This document shows positions 28,233 through 36,512 of a stretch of DNA of 64,000 nt, piece after piece. A program made the position numbers and the translations under genes. The stretch lies in NCBI GenBank assembly GCA_017965495.1, contig JAGCPW010000095.1, positions 116,055 through 180,054 on the forward strand. The letters run 5' to 3'. The stretch is from Eubacterium sp. GTDB taxonomy: Bacteria > Bacillota > Clostridia > Lachnospirales > Lachnospiraceae. Numbering within the stretch: the stretch's first letter is position 1; every line of letters starts with the position of its first letter. Under the pieces are notes generated by a model. That model made no database searches and was not told where the DNA came from. It saw only the letters and a list, made by a program, of their open reading frames with translations.

Positions 28233-28266
28233 ATATATAGAAAGTTAAGAGAAAGGACGTTATAAC

Positions 28267-28599
28267 ATGAGAGTAAAAACTCACTTAATAGTTACTGACC
28301 AGTGGGATGAATATGGTGTGAAATGGTGCGGCAAGATAGCTGACAGTAATCCACTTTTTAAAAACAATCTTCCTATTTTTGTTATCATAACAAAACAAGG
28401 ACGAGTTGAGTTAAACACACTTAATCTTAAAGAAGTTGAAAAAGTGGCAAAGCGAATGGCCTTTCCAAGAGGGAGAGGTTCAATTACGACAGATAAAGCT
28501 TATATCTATATTAAAGAAGAAAATGGTGGCGAAAAGATTATGGGAGTAGTTGAACGCTGTCACATAAGAAAATATGCTCCAATGTTTGATGAGGTGTAA
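28267..28599 (+). CDS. Hypothetical protein
   Basis: 110 residues, beta-rich and basic, no motif recognised. First gene of a two-gene unit. Confidence 0.62.
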   Translation: MRVKTHLIVTDQWDEYGVKWCGKIADSNPLFKNNLPIFVIITKQGRVELNTLNLKEVEKVAKRMAFPRGRGSITTDKAYIYIKEENGGEKIMGVVERCHIRKYAPMFDEV

Positions 28600-28602
28600 A
28601 AT

Positions 28603-29196
28603 ATGAAAAATAAAAAGTGGGGAACAATTAATTCCGATGCTCCAGTTTACGTTATCTTATTTGTTTCAAGAAACAAAGACAATACAGATGTTGAAGGCTT
28701 CGTTGAACGCCGCAAATCATTTATTTCTCAGCAGCCGATTGAGGAACTTATGCCGGCTTTCCACGATTTTATTGAAAAGGGTGTAACTGGCGAATTTTGT
28801 CGCTTTTACAGAAGTGTAAATGCAAGAGATATGGGTGTTGTTCGGAAAAAGCTCCTTCATTTCTTAATTGAAGAAGATGATTTCAACCTTTGTTGCATTA
28901 GGTCTAAAGTTGCTGGTTTCGCGGCGCAGAAAGAGTGTGCTATTGAAAAGAAGTGGTTGATTGACTTTGATACTAGAGAACCTGAGAAACTTAATGAGTT
29001 CTTGGAGTACATCTCAGAAAAGGACGAAACCATTGAAGCAACAGTAAATGACACTCCAAATGGCTGCGCAATCGTTCTTAGTCACGGGTTTAATTCTCAG
29101 GACTTTGCCGAAAAGTGGGGAGAAGTTGCCACAATTAAGAAAGATGACTTACTTTTTATTGATGGGCGCGCGAAAATGGGACTTGTGGTATGGTAA
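28603..29196 (+). CDS. Conserved-looking hypothetical protein
   Basis: 197 residues. RSVNARDMGVVRKKLLHFL, KKWLIDFDTREP and a later TPNGCAIVLSHGF are spaced like a family of phage and gut-bacterial proteins I have seen as uncharacterised. Possible nucleotidyl or nucleic-acid enzyme, not assigned. Confidence 0.62.
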   Translation: MKNKKWGTINSDAPVYVILFVSRNKDNTDVEGFVERRKSFISQQPIEELMPAFHDFIEKGVTGEFCRFYRSVNARDMGVVRKKLLHFLIEEDDFNLCCIRSKVAGFAAQKECAIEKKWLIDFDTREPEKLNEFLEYISEKDETIEATVNDTPNGCAIVLSHGFNSQDFAEKWGEVATIKKDDLLFIDGRAKMGLVVW

Positions 29197-29209
29197 AATA
29201 TGGTAGGCA

Positions 29210-29238
29210 TTGACTTTTAGAGAAAATTATGTTATAAT
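29210..29238 (+). promoter_or_regulatory. Promoter with TGGTAG box
   Basis: TTGACT, 17-nt spacer, TGTTATAAT. TGGTAG at 29201-29206. Confidence 0.85.
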
Positions 29239-29270
29239 ATATATAGAAAGTTAAGAGAAAGGTAAAAGTT

Positions 29271-29510
29271 ATGACAGAACCCAAGAAAGGAAAATGGATA
29301 TATTCGAGAGACCCTTATGACGGTGATTTAAGAGTTACTTGTGAACTTTGTGGGTTTTTTCTCGAAGGTGATAAACTGCCGAAAAAGACAGAAACAGAAA
29401 TTCAGCACTGTTCTGATGGTTTTGGGTCATTTGAACAGAGAAAAGTAAGAGTTGTATATACTCCACCATGCCAGTGCCCTTCTTGTGGAGCAGAATTAGA
29501 AAGGAAGTAA
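29271..29510 (+). CDS. Zinc-ribbon protein
   Basis: 79 residues. CELCGF at about 22-27 and CQCPSCGAELERK at the C-terminus form a split zinc ribbon. It is a common small phage protein type of unknown function. Its end is overlapped out of frame by an endonuclease remnant. Confidence 0.66.
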   Translation: MTEPKKGKWIYSRDPYDGDLRVTCELCGFFLEGDKLPKKTETEIQHCSDGFGSFEQRKVRVVYTPPCQCPSCGAELERK

Positions 29511-29823
29511 GTATATTACTGAATATTGGTTTAGTGACCTATATGGAGAAGGCGGTGCACATCTTCGTTATGATTTTGCTATATTCTTAAATAATAAGTT
29601 CTGCGGATTAATTGAATATAATGGAATTCAACACTATCAACCAATAGAATATTGGGGTGGATAGCAATAGTTAGAAAAACAACAAAGACAAGACGAATTA
29701 AAAGAGAAATATTGTAAAGAAAACAACATTCCTTTTATTGTCTTTACGTATCAAGAAGATAATACTATTATTGAAGGGAGATTAAATAAATGGTTAAAAG
29801 ATATTTGGACATAGACAGAATGA
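29449..29823 (+). pseudogene. C-terminal remnant of an EDxHD-type homing endonuclease
   Basis: An open frame with no start codon, reading TAG as Gln, encodes RYDFAIFL, LIEYNGIQHYQPIEYWGG, a Gln-rich helix and KEKYCKENNIPFIVF. This is the VSR-like catalytic core also seen in the genes at 30998 and 37615. The N-terminal zinc-finger region is missing. It overlaps the ligase start by 34 nt and ends at TGA. Probably the decayed end of an inserted mobile gene. Confidence 0.7.
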
Positions 29824-30683
29824 AGGATAAGTACGCTTTAGCCTTTTCAAAGGGTGAACACATCACAATCACTGAGAAATGCGACGGCGCCAATGCATCT
29901 ATTGGCTTTGAAGATGGTGAGCTTTCTTGCTTTTCAAGAAAGCAGAAGTTAAGCCCGGAGAACACTCTTAGAGGTTTCTACACACTTGTACAGACATTTG
30001 ATGTAGAAAAGTACAGAGAGGTTCTCGGTGACCGTTATATTGTCTTTGGTGAGTGGCTTGTGTCACACACTATTAAGTACCCAGCTACAAGACTTAGCAA
30101 GTTCTATGTCTTTGACGTATGGGATACTGAGGTAGAGCAGTATGTTCCGTGGTCAGTTACAAAAGATTTCGCGGCAAAGTTAGGACTTACAACAGTTCCT
30201 CTTTTCTACGATGGCCCATTTGTTTCTTGGGAACATGTTCAGTCCTTTGTTGGTAAGACAGAGATGGATGCAGAACCTACCGGTGAAGGTGTGGTAATAA
30301 AATCACAGGACAGACTTGACAACAAGTCGAGCAACACACCTCCATACGTTAAGATTGTAGCCGCAAAGTTCTCAGAGGTTCATCAGTCCAAGCCACATGA
30401 AGTAGACCCAGAAAAGCTTGCCGCAAAGCAGGCAGCAGAAGCCCTTGCTACAACAATTGTTACTGAGAGAAGGGTTCAGAAGCTTCTTGAAAAGGCTGTC
30501 GATGAGGGCAGACTTAGGGCTGATTGGGATGAAAAGGACCTCGGTACAATCGCTAAATTCCTCTGCAAGGATGTTTATGCAGACTGTGTAAAGGAAGAAC
30601 CGGAAACAGTTGCTCAGATTGAGAACTTCGGTAAGATTGCGGCTGGCATTGCTATGAAGCTCGCAAGAGGATTAGTAAAATAA
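29790..30683 (+). CDS. RNA ligase, Rnl2-like family
   Basis: 297 residues. Motif I ITEKCDGANASI with the nucleotidyl Lys at residue 30, FSRKQKL, IVFGEWLV (motif III), EGVVIKSQD (motif IV) and a C-terminal YVKIVAAKF (motif V) are in order. Length fits PF09414-type RNA ligases. It would seal nicked or spliced RNA with 3'-OH and 5'-phosphate ends. Second RNA ligase of this window (see 36513). Confidence 0.88.
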   Translation: MVKRYLDIDRMKDKYALAFSKGEHITITEKCDGANASIGFEDGELSCFSRKQKLSPENTLRGFYTLVQTFDVEKYREVLGDRYIVFGEWLVSHTIKYPATRLSKFYVFDVWDTEVEQYVPWSVTKDFAAKLGLTTVPLFYDGPFVSWEHVQSFVGKTEMDAEPTGEGVVIKSQDRLDNKSSNTPPYVKIVAAKFSEVHQSKPHEVDPEKLAAKQAAEALATTIVTERRVQKLLEKAVDEGRLRADWDEKDLGTIAKFLCKDVYADCVKEEPETVAQIENFGKIAAGIAMKLARGLVK

Positions 30684-30886
30684 TGGAGAAGTTTTTTAAA
30701 AGAATAGTTATCGCGGCGAAAGTAATAGGAGCGTTAATAATGATAGCCATAGCGTTGTATGTGTTATGTATCTGTTTCATATTTTTAGGATGTTTGTGGA
30801 CTGAGTATGGCCCTGTTTACACAATTCTTGCCGCGATTTATATGATTTCTTTTGTCGTTTTTATAAGTGATACGAAAAAATCTTGA
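30683..30886 (+). CDS. Small membrane protein
   Basis: 67 residues with two transmembrane helices and a basic N-terminus. TAATG overlap with the ligase gene. Confidence 0.6.
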   Translation: MEKFFKRIVIAAKVIGALIMIAIALYVLCICFIFLGCLWTEYGPVYTILAAIYMISFVVFISDTKKS

Positions 30887-30911
30887 CTTTTTTAAAAAGT
30901 TGTGTTATAAT
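30883..30911 (+). promoter_or_regulatory. Promoter upstream of the endonuclease and 31712 gene
   Basis: TTGACT, 17-nt spacer and TGTTATAAT. A GGAGG/CCTCC hairpin follows in the leader near 30935-30957 and could sequester a ribosome site. Confidence 0.8.
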
Positions 30912-30997
30912 TAATATATAATAAAAAATATTTAAGGAGGAATTTCTAAACCTCCGATGAATATAGAAAATTGAAAAATGAAGGATGTGAAATTTAA

Positions 30998-31708
30998 ATG
31001 CGATAGAAAATTCCAATGATAAATAAAAAATTTGGATTATTAACTGTCCTTGAAGAAACAAACAAAAAGGCTTCGGGCAATATAATATATAAATGTCAAT
31101 GTGAATGTGGTAATATTGTAGAAGTTAACGGTGCTTTTTTACGTAGTGGTAAAACGAAGTCTTGTGGATGTTTAAGAGGTATAGTCGCTAAAGAAACACA
31201 TTCTAATCCTATTATAGGTCGTACCTTTGGAAAATTAACAGTAATAAAAGAAACAAAAGATAGAAGTGGACCCTATATTGTATATGAATGTAAATGTTCT
31301 TGTGGTTCTATTGTTAAAGTATCGAGTCATAACTTATCTTCTGGAAATACTTAGTCTTGTGGATGTATGCGTTCAAAAGGTGAATTTTTAATAGGAAAAA
31401 TTTTACAAGAATTAAATATTGCTTTTGAAAAGCAGAAAACTTTTCCTAATTTACTCGGAAAAGTTAATGTATTAAGATTTGATTTTTATTTACCGGAGTA
31501 TAACACTTGTATAGAATATCAAGGTAAATAGCACTATTCTTCAATAGATTATTTTGGTGGAGAAGAGCAACTTCAAATATAGCAAAGTTATGATAAAAGA
31601 AAAGAAAAATATTGTAAAGAACACGATATAAAATTAATATAGATACCATATTATGATTATGAGAAAATAAATGAAGAATATATAATAACAAAAATACAGG
31701 AGGAATAA
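30998..31708 (+). CDS. Zinc-finger EDxHD-type homing endonuclease, amber codons
   Basis: 236 residues with TAGs at 31004, 31352, 31529, 31580 and 31640 read as Gln. Two N-terminal modules of the type FGxLTVxxE...CxCxCGxxxxV...GxTxSCGCxR bind zinc. The C-terminal nuclease core has FDFYLP, CIEYQGKxHY, YFGGEEQL and IKLI.IPYYD. In family members the residue before HY is Gln, exactly where TAG 31529 falls, which supports TAG = Gln. It sits between a leader and the 31712 gene, and its end contains that gene's AGGAGG site. Confidence 0.82.
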
Positions 31709-31711
31709 ATT

Positions 31712-32314
31712 ATGGATTTTTTAAATGGTATGAAGGGTATGTTCGGACCAGTTAAGGGTGGTCTTTGTCGTCTGACTATTGATGGCAATATCGCAGTAAA
31801 GGTTAATGGTGGTTATAAGGCTTATAACCCAACTGACAAGGCTTTTGTTAATTGCGATAACTTCGTGTTTGATGTTGGCGATGAAATGTTTTTCGTTATT
31901 CCTACAAATACTGTTACACCTGGCGATATTATCCTCGCCGGCGGAAGTGAGCTAGCCCCTCGTTACGTTCTCAAGGTTGCAGATGACATGATTACTTGCA
32001 TTAACTACAAGAACGGTACGGTTGAGAACATCATGCCTGAGCGTCATATGTTTATGGGTAATACTTATTTCTATGGAAAGATTACAAGCCTGTTCGGTAA
32101 CATGGGCGGTATGTTTGGCGCAAGTGCTGACGGCGCACAGAATGTTATGAAGTTTATGATGATGAAGCAGTTAATGGGTGGCATGACTGGTGCAGATGGC
32201 GGCAATCCAATGCTTATGATGATGATGATGAACGGTGGCGGCATGAATATGTTTGATAATCTTTTCAAGGCTGTAAACCCTGTTGCACCAGTAGAAACAA
32301 AGGAGGCTGAGTAA
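31712..32314 (+). CDS. Protein with Met/Gly-rich C-terminus
   Basis: 200 residues. The N-terminal 110 residues are beta-rich and globular-looking; residues 125-185 are very rich in Met and Gly (KFMMMKQLMGGM, MLMMMMMN). It is followed 4 nt later by a vWA gene and then PurA-like, so the three may act together. Function unknown. Confidence 0.65.
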   Translation: MDFLNGMKGMFGPVKGGLCRLTIDGNIAVKVNGGYKAYNPTDKAFVNCDNFVFDVGDEMFFVIPTNTVTPGDIILAGGSELAPRYVLKVADDMITCINYKNGTVENIMPERHMFMGNTYFYGKITSLFGNMGGMFGASADGAQNVMKFMMMKQLMGGMTGADGGNPMLMMMMMNGGGMNMFDNLFKAVNPVAPVETKEAE

Positions 32315-32317
32315 TCC

Positions 32318-33202
32318 ATGGGCGGTGGAAGTTGGACGAGTGAAAGATTTAGGGATTATTCTACATCAAGAAGCAGAGGAGTTGATTCTACAACAGGTAG
32401 AGTCATCCTCAGCGACGATGTAACTCAGAATTATACTCAGCGTGGTTTGGCAAAGGAACTTAATCCTTTTAACGTAAAGAGAGAGTGTAGGGACAGTGAG
32501 GAACACCCAAATACTGTTCCTGTAATTCTCGCCCTTGATGTTACTGGTTCTATGGGTAAGGCGGCTAATGAAGTTGCCGCAGAACTTAACAACATCATGA
32601 CTGAACTCTATGAAAAGGTAGCAGACGTTGAGTTTATGATTGCGGCTATTGGTGACTTCTCTTATGATGATGCACCACTTCAGGTATCACAGTTTGAATC
32701 TGATATTCGTATTGCTGAACAGCTTGATAAGGTTTACTTTGAACGTGGCGGCGGTCCGAATGATTGGGAATCTTATTCAGCCATTTGGAAATTCGCGGCG
32801 GAAAGAACAGAGCTTGACTGTTGGAAGAGGGGCAAGAAGGGCATTATCATAACAATGGGTGATGAAATTCTCAATCCTTATATTGACAATGACAAGTATG
32901 AAGATGCAGTTAAGCAGAGTCCTATGGCTTGTGGTTTTGATACAAAGAAGATTTACGAAGCCGTAAAGGATAAGTATGACCTTTATCACATCAACGTTGA
33001 CCACAGAAGCTACAAGCCTAGTCTATCTTCTTGGTATAAGGTTCTTGGTAAGGACCATGTGTTTGATTGTTCAGTAAAGGAAATTGCTCAGATTATTCCT
33101 CAGATTATTACTAACCATGAAAGCGAAAGCTTTATAATTGGTGTAGACGTAGCACCGAAGCCAGATAGTATAATCGAATTTACAAACGAAATTTCTTGGT
33201 AA
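32318..33202 (+). CDS. von Willebrand factor A domain protein
   Basis: 294 residues. vWA fold with MIDAS LALDVTGSMGK at about 70-80, followed by AAIGDFSYDD and IIITMGDE. Gly/Ser/Arg-rich N-terminus. A metal-dependent protein-binding module; partner probably the adjacent Met/Gly-rich protein. Confidence 0.82.
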   Translation: MGGGSWTSERFRDYSTSRSRGVDSTTGRVILSDDVTQNYTQRGLAKELNPFNVKRECRDSEEHPNTVPVILALDVTGSMGKAANEVAAELNNIMTELYEKVADVEFMIAAIGDFSYDDAPLQVSQFESDIRIAEQLDKVYFERGGGPNDWESYSAIWKFAAERTELDCWKRGKKGIIITMGDEILNPYIDNDKYEDAVKQSPMACGFDTKKIYEAVKDKYDLYHINVDHRSYKPSLSSWYKVLGKDHVFDCSVKEIAQIIPQIITNHESESFIIGVDVAPKPDSIIEFTNEISW

Positions 33203-33214
33203 AAGGAGAACAAA

Positions 33215-34357
33215 ATGACGGACGTAAAAATTGTAACTGGATTAAACTATGGTGATGAATCAAAAGGACTTGTTGCCAATGCAGTAAGTACACCTACTTG
33301 CCTGAATATCTTACCATCTAATTCTTGTCAGAGGGCACACACGGTAGTTGAAAACGGAGTAAGAAAAGTGTTCCGTCATTTTGGTAGTGGTACACTTAAA
33401 GGAGCGGCTACCTATTTTACAGACAAGTTTCTTGTAAATCCCGCTATGTTTAGGCAAGAGTGGGAAGAACTTGTTGCAACGGGTATCACTCCGAAGGTGT
33501 ATGTACGTTTAGGGGCTATATGTGTAACTCCTATTGATATGTTTGCAAATGTGAATGTTGAGGAACGTCGCGGCGAAGAATCTCATTCATCTACTGGCTG
33601 TGGTGTTTGGGAGACTATATGTCGTCACAAGGCTTTAGCACTTAAATTTTCACAGGGCATATATGCATTTAAAGATATAGTCGCATACTATGAGGATGTC
33701 TTAAAAGATGAAAACGGTGTTCTGCCGGAAAATGTAAAAGAATTTTTACACGGCGATTGCCTTAAAGATAACATAGATGAAGACTTTGTATGGTTCTATG
33801 AACACGTTACTTTAATCAAAGACCAGTGGGAAGAAACACAACTTCTTCACTCTTATCCACTTCTTGTGTTTGAGAATGGTCAGGGATTGCTTCTTGATGA
33901 TAGATATAGCCGCGATATTAACCACAATACCCCGGCATATGTTGGTATGACAGAAGCTGAAAGAATACTTTATAAGAATTTTCTTAGGAAAGAAGTTAAT
34001 GTTGAAGCACTTTATGTAACACGTCCATATTACACTCGTCATGGCAAGGGACAGATAGGCCTGTGGAGTAATTGTGAGTGTGACAAAGATGACATTAATC
34101 CGCTTATGTTTGATGCCACAAATGTACCAAATCCAAATCAGGGTACTTTACGTTATGGTAAGATTGATGAACTTGAAGCTAAAGCGATCGCGGCAAGAGT
34201 GGTTAATGATAGTATAAGCCCGCTTTTTGATGTTACTGCGTCTATGGTAATTACTCATTGTAATGAATATATAAATGATTATTTATTTGCCGCTGCAGAC
34301 AATCAGAATTTAAATCTCTATGTTTCTTATGATGAAACTAATATTCGTAAAGTTTAA
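33215..34357 (+). CDS. PurA-like adenylosuccinate synthetase homologue
   Basis: 380 residues. TGLNYGDESKGLVANAVS (residues 7-24) corresponds to the GDEGKG loop and keeps the catalytic Asp; SSTGCGVWE, LLVFENGQGLLLD and VTRPYYTRHG are further family blocks. Shorter than typical PurA. Phage PurZ, which makes diaminopurine nucleotides, usually replaces the Asp; here it is kept, so an IMP-to-adenylosuccinate type reaction is more likely. Confidence 0.78.
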   Translation: MTDVKIVTGLNYGDESKGLVANAVSTPTCLNILPSNSCQRAHTVVENGVRKVFRHFGSGTLKGAATYFTDKFLVNPAMFRQEWEELVATGITPKVYVRLGAICVTPIDMFANVNVEERRGEESHSSTGCGVWETICRHKALALKFSQGIYAFKDIVAYYEDVLKDENGVLPENVKEFLHGDCLKDNIDEDFVWFYEHVTLIKDQWEETQLLHSYPLLVFENGQGLLLDDRYSRDINHNTPAYVGMTEAERILYKNFLRKEVNVEALYVTRPYYTRHGKGQIGLWSNCECDKDDINPLMFDATNVPNPNQGTLRYGKIDELEAKAIAARVVNDSISPLFDVTASMVITHCNEYINDYLFAAADNQNLNLYVSYDETNIRKV

Positions 34358-34360
34358 GTC

Positions 34361-34389
34361 TTTACTTTTCTTGAAAAGTGTGATATAAT
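34361..34389 (+). promoter_or_regulatory. Promoter of the first tRNA cluster
   Basis: TTTACT, 17-nt spacer, TGATATAAT. A GAAAGAGA/TCTCTTTC hairpin (34403-34425) precedes tRNA-Leu. Confidence 0.85.
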
Positions 34390-34431
34390 ATATACATAAT
34401 ATGAAAGAGAAATAAAATCTCTTTCGGTTAT

Positions 34432-34514
34432 GCTCTCGTGGCGAAATTGGTAGTACGCGCTAGTCTTAGGAACTAGTGGCTTAGTCCGTGAGGGTTCGAG
34501 TCCCTCTGAGAGCA
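34432..34514 (+). tRNA. tRNA-Leu(UAG)
   Basis: Acceptor GCTCTCG/TGAGAGC, anticodon loop CTTAGGA, long variable arm and T arm GAGGG-TTCGAGT-CCCTC. A normal class II Leu tRNA. Confidence 0.93.
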
Positions 34515-34516
34515 CT

Positions 34517-34588
34517 GTGTACGTAGTGTAACGGTTAACATGAAAGGATGTGGCCCTTTCGATGTGGGTTCGACTCCCACCGTACACC
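34517..34588 (+). tRNA. tRNA-His(GUG) without encoded G-1
   Basis: Acceptor GTGTACG/CGTACAC, anticodon loop ATGTGGC, T arm GTGGG-TTCGACT-CCCAC, C73. Position -1 is T rather than the G normally encoded in bacteria. The phage Thg1 (19256) could add G-1 opposite C73. Confidence 0.9.
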
Positions 34589-34592
34589 CCAT

Positions 34593-34666
34593 CCCCTTGT
34601 AATCCAATTGGCAGAGATAGCGCTCTTAAACAGCGTCCAGTGCTGGTTCGAATCCAGTTAAGGGGA
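34593..34666 (+). tRNA. tRNA with Leu anticodon UAA but short variable loop
   Basis: Acceptor CCCCTTG/TAAGGGG, anticodon loop CTTAAAC, variable loop CCAGT of only 5 nt, T arm GCTGG-TTCGAAT-CCAGT. Leu tRNAs are normally class II, so the body is atypical. Confidence 0.85.
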
Positions 34667-34674
34667 CTTTGATA

Positions 34675-34761
34675 TGACAATGTATGCGAAACATGGACTT
34701 GAATGGTTGAGATAACGCGTGGGAGCTGCTTCTCCATGTGCTGTAGGTTCCCTCATTGTCA
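34675..34761 (+). ncRNA. Structured RNA closed by TGACAATG/CATTGTCA
   Basis: An 8-bp closing stem encloses a second 7-bp stem ACATGGA/TCCATGT. tRNA-sized, but no T arm of normal form precedes the 3' strand, so I do not call it a tRNA. Confidence 0.4.
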
Positions 34762-35027
34762 CACAAACGCTCCACGGCGAAAGGTGGCGTAATTCATTCT
34801 AGGCAACGTCAAAGCCAAATCAGGAGCTTGGTGAATGTGTATTAGAGGATAAGGAAAGAGCATACCTTTTCTATCCCTTTTTATTGCCGGAAATTATAGG
34901 CGAACATAAGACTGAGGCGTGGATGTGGAAGGGTTAAGCCCGGATGGCAACGCAGACCAACTCACGAGTGTCTAGGCGTTCAGTAAGTCATGATGTAAGC
35001 TAATAGTTTTTGGCATGAAAGTCATTT
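34762..35027 (+). ncRNA. Non-coding stretch, probably structured RNA
   Basis: No credible gene. GC-richer than surrounding genes, co-transcribed between tRNAs and a terminator, with several possible stems. Family not recognised. Confidence 0.4.
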
Positions 35028-35056
35028 AGAGCTGGGTTCGCCCGGCTCTTTTTATT
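35028..35056 (+). terminator. Terminator of the first tRNA cluster
   Basis: 9-bp stem AGAGCTGGG/CCCGGCTCT with a TTCG tetraloop, then TTTTTATTTT. Confidence 0.92.
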
Positions 35057-35076
35057 TTGGAAAATTTTAGTTTCTA

Positions 35077-35105
35077 TTGACTTTTACTTTAAATTGTGTT
35101 ATAAT
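35077..35105 (+). promoter_or_regulatory. Promoter
   Basis: TTGACT, 17-nt spacer and TGTTATAAT, then the common leader start. Confidence 0.85.
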
Positions 35106-35156
35106 ATATATAGAAAGTTAAGAGAGAGAGATAAAAATAGAAAGGACGTATCGCTT

Positions 35157-35525
35157 ATGTTAGAATACTTCAACTACGAGAACTTAGAGTTCAAAGGTTT
35201 AATCTACGAACAGAATGTTCCGCTAGCCGCGATTAAAGAAGATGAACACATCTGTTGCGGCAGACTTACAGCGTTTGTTAAGGCTTTTAACAGCAGAGGT
35301 AGTTTATCAATTGAATACGGTTTCAGCGATGATGACGACTGGGAACAGTTCCGTGGTTTCAGATGTGAAAACGAAGCAGAACAGAAGCGTATGTTTGAAG
35401 AAATCGTTAGAATTACAAAGGACTTTTGCTCATTCTATAAGGTTGACTTCATTCCGGACTTCTATGAAGACTGGTCAGAGGTCGTAGATTCTACTCTTGG
35501 TAAGGCTTCAAAGTATGATTATTAA
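35157..35525 (+). CDS. Hypothetical acidic protein
   Basis: 122 residues. Start at ATG 35157 rather than further upstream inside the promoter leader. Aromatic and acidic, no motif. Confidence 0.65.
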   Translation: MLEYFNYENLEFKGLIYEQNVPLAAIKEDEHICCGRLTAFVKAFNSRGSLSIEYGFSDDDDWEQFRGFRCENEAEQKRMFEEIVRITKDFCSFYKVDFIPDFYEDWSEVVDSTLGKASKYDY

Positions 35526-35543
35526 TGAAAGGAATATGAAACT

Positions 35544-35831
35544 ATGAAAATGTGTAAGAATTGCAGAAAAGAATATGGCTGGAGCAGATATGATGAATAT
35601 TGTTGCAAGGAATGTTGGGAAGCTAATTATTGGGAGAAGGCTCTCGATAGCAAGGCTATTATAATTGGTGGTCATTGTTATCATGCTTATGGCGGCAAGT
35701 TTGATAAGTCAAAGAAGATTAAGATTAGAATGAATGATGGTACACTTATTGAAACATATGAACTGTTCGATGGCGGCAAGATACCAAGAAAGTTCCATAT
35801 GAAAGATAATGCAAAGTTTGTTAAGTGGTGA
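35544..35831 (+). CDS. Small zinc-finger protein
   Basis: 95 residues. CKNCRKEY at 4-11 and YCCKECWEANYWEKA at 20-34 form a four-Cys zinc site; the rest is basic beta. Role unknown. Confidence 0.65.
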   Translation: MKMCKNCRKEYGWSRYDEYCCKECWEANYWEKALDSKAIIIGGHCYHAYGGKFDKSKKIKIRMNDGTLIETYELFDGGKIPRKFHMKDNAKFVKW

Positions 35832-35846
35832 GCAATCACCACATAT

Positions 35847-35920
35847 GCTCTCGTAGTCCAACGGCAGTAGACAGTGCACTCAAAATGCATCCAGTGTGGG
35901 TTCGAATCCCACCGAGAGCA
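35847..35920 (+). tRNA. tRNA with Leu anticodon CAA but short variable loop
   Basis: Acceptor GCTCTCG/CGAGAGC, anticodon loop CTCAAAA, short variable loop, T arm GTGGG-TTCGAAT-CCCAC, discriminator A. Class I body with a Leu anticodon, like 34593 and 45009. Confidence 0.88.
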
Positions 35921-35946
35921 CTTTAGTTATTATGAGGAGGATGAAA

Positions 35947-36231
35947 ATGAATAAAAGAATAAGGAAAAAGATACAGAAAAGTCTTAATTATCGTGTTAAA
36001 ACAGGAAAGTTACATCTTATGCCGGGCGATACGGTTATAGTTAAAGTTGATACGATGGAAGAGGATTATGACCTTATCCGCATTATGTTTGATACAATTA
36101 ATGAGTTTGCCAAATCTCACGGATGTGATTGTCTTTTGACGGCGAAAGAAGTAGATGTTGACTTACTCGATGAAGAGCAAATTAATTGGATGAAGGAAGT
36201 TATATCCAAATGGGAAGATAAAAATAGGTGA
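35947..36231 (+). CDS. Hypothetical basic protein
   Basis: 94 residues. Start placed at ATG 35947, 8 nt after GGAGG. Basic N-terminus, acidic C-terminus, no motif. Follows directly after a tRNA. Confidence 0.6.
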   Translation: MNKRIRKKIQKSLNYRVKTGKLHLMPGDTVIVKVDTMEEDYDLIRIMFDTINEFAKSHGCDCLLTAKEVDVDLLDEEQINWMKEVISKWEDKNR

Positions 36232-36252
36232 TAAGGAAAATAATGGTAGCCC

Positions 36253-36281
36253 TTTACATTTCTTTAAAACTGTGTTATAAT
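36253..36281 (+). promoter_or_regulatory. Promoter with TGGTAG box
   Basis: TTTACA, 17-nt spacer, TGTTATAAT. TGGTAG at 36244-36249. Confidence 0.85.
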
Positions 36282-36312
36282 ATATATAGAAAATGAGAAA
36301 GGAAGTAGAAAT

Positions 36313-36498
36313 ATGTTTATTATGAATAGTGGCGACCCAAAGAAGAGTGCTGCCTCATACCGTTTTTCTTGTAAAAATTGTGGATGTGAATGGATGGCGG
36401 AACGAAAAGAAGTTAAAATTACACCGCCTTGTTTACCATATGAGGTTTATATGCAGTGTCCAAACTGTAGAAAAACTGTAGAAGCTAAGGAGAATTAA
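36313..36498 (+). CDS. 61-residue zinc-ribbon protein
   Basis: SCKNCGCEW and MQCPNCRKTVE give two CxxC pairs. Co-transcribed with the Rnl1-like ligase. Confidence 0.62.
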   Translation: MFIMNSGDPKKSAASYRFSCKNCGCEWMAERKEVKITPPCLPYEVYMQCPNCRKTVEAKEN

Positions 36499-36512
36499 AA
36501 GGAGGACTAAAA

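Noticed and set aside
34675-34761. tRNA-Ser or Met at 34675
   Set aside because: Good terminal stem but no recognisable T arm or anticodon stem-loop of normal size.
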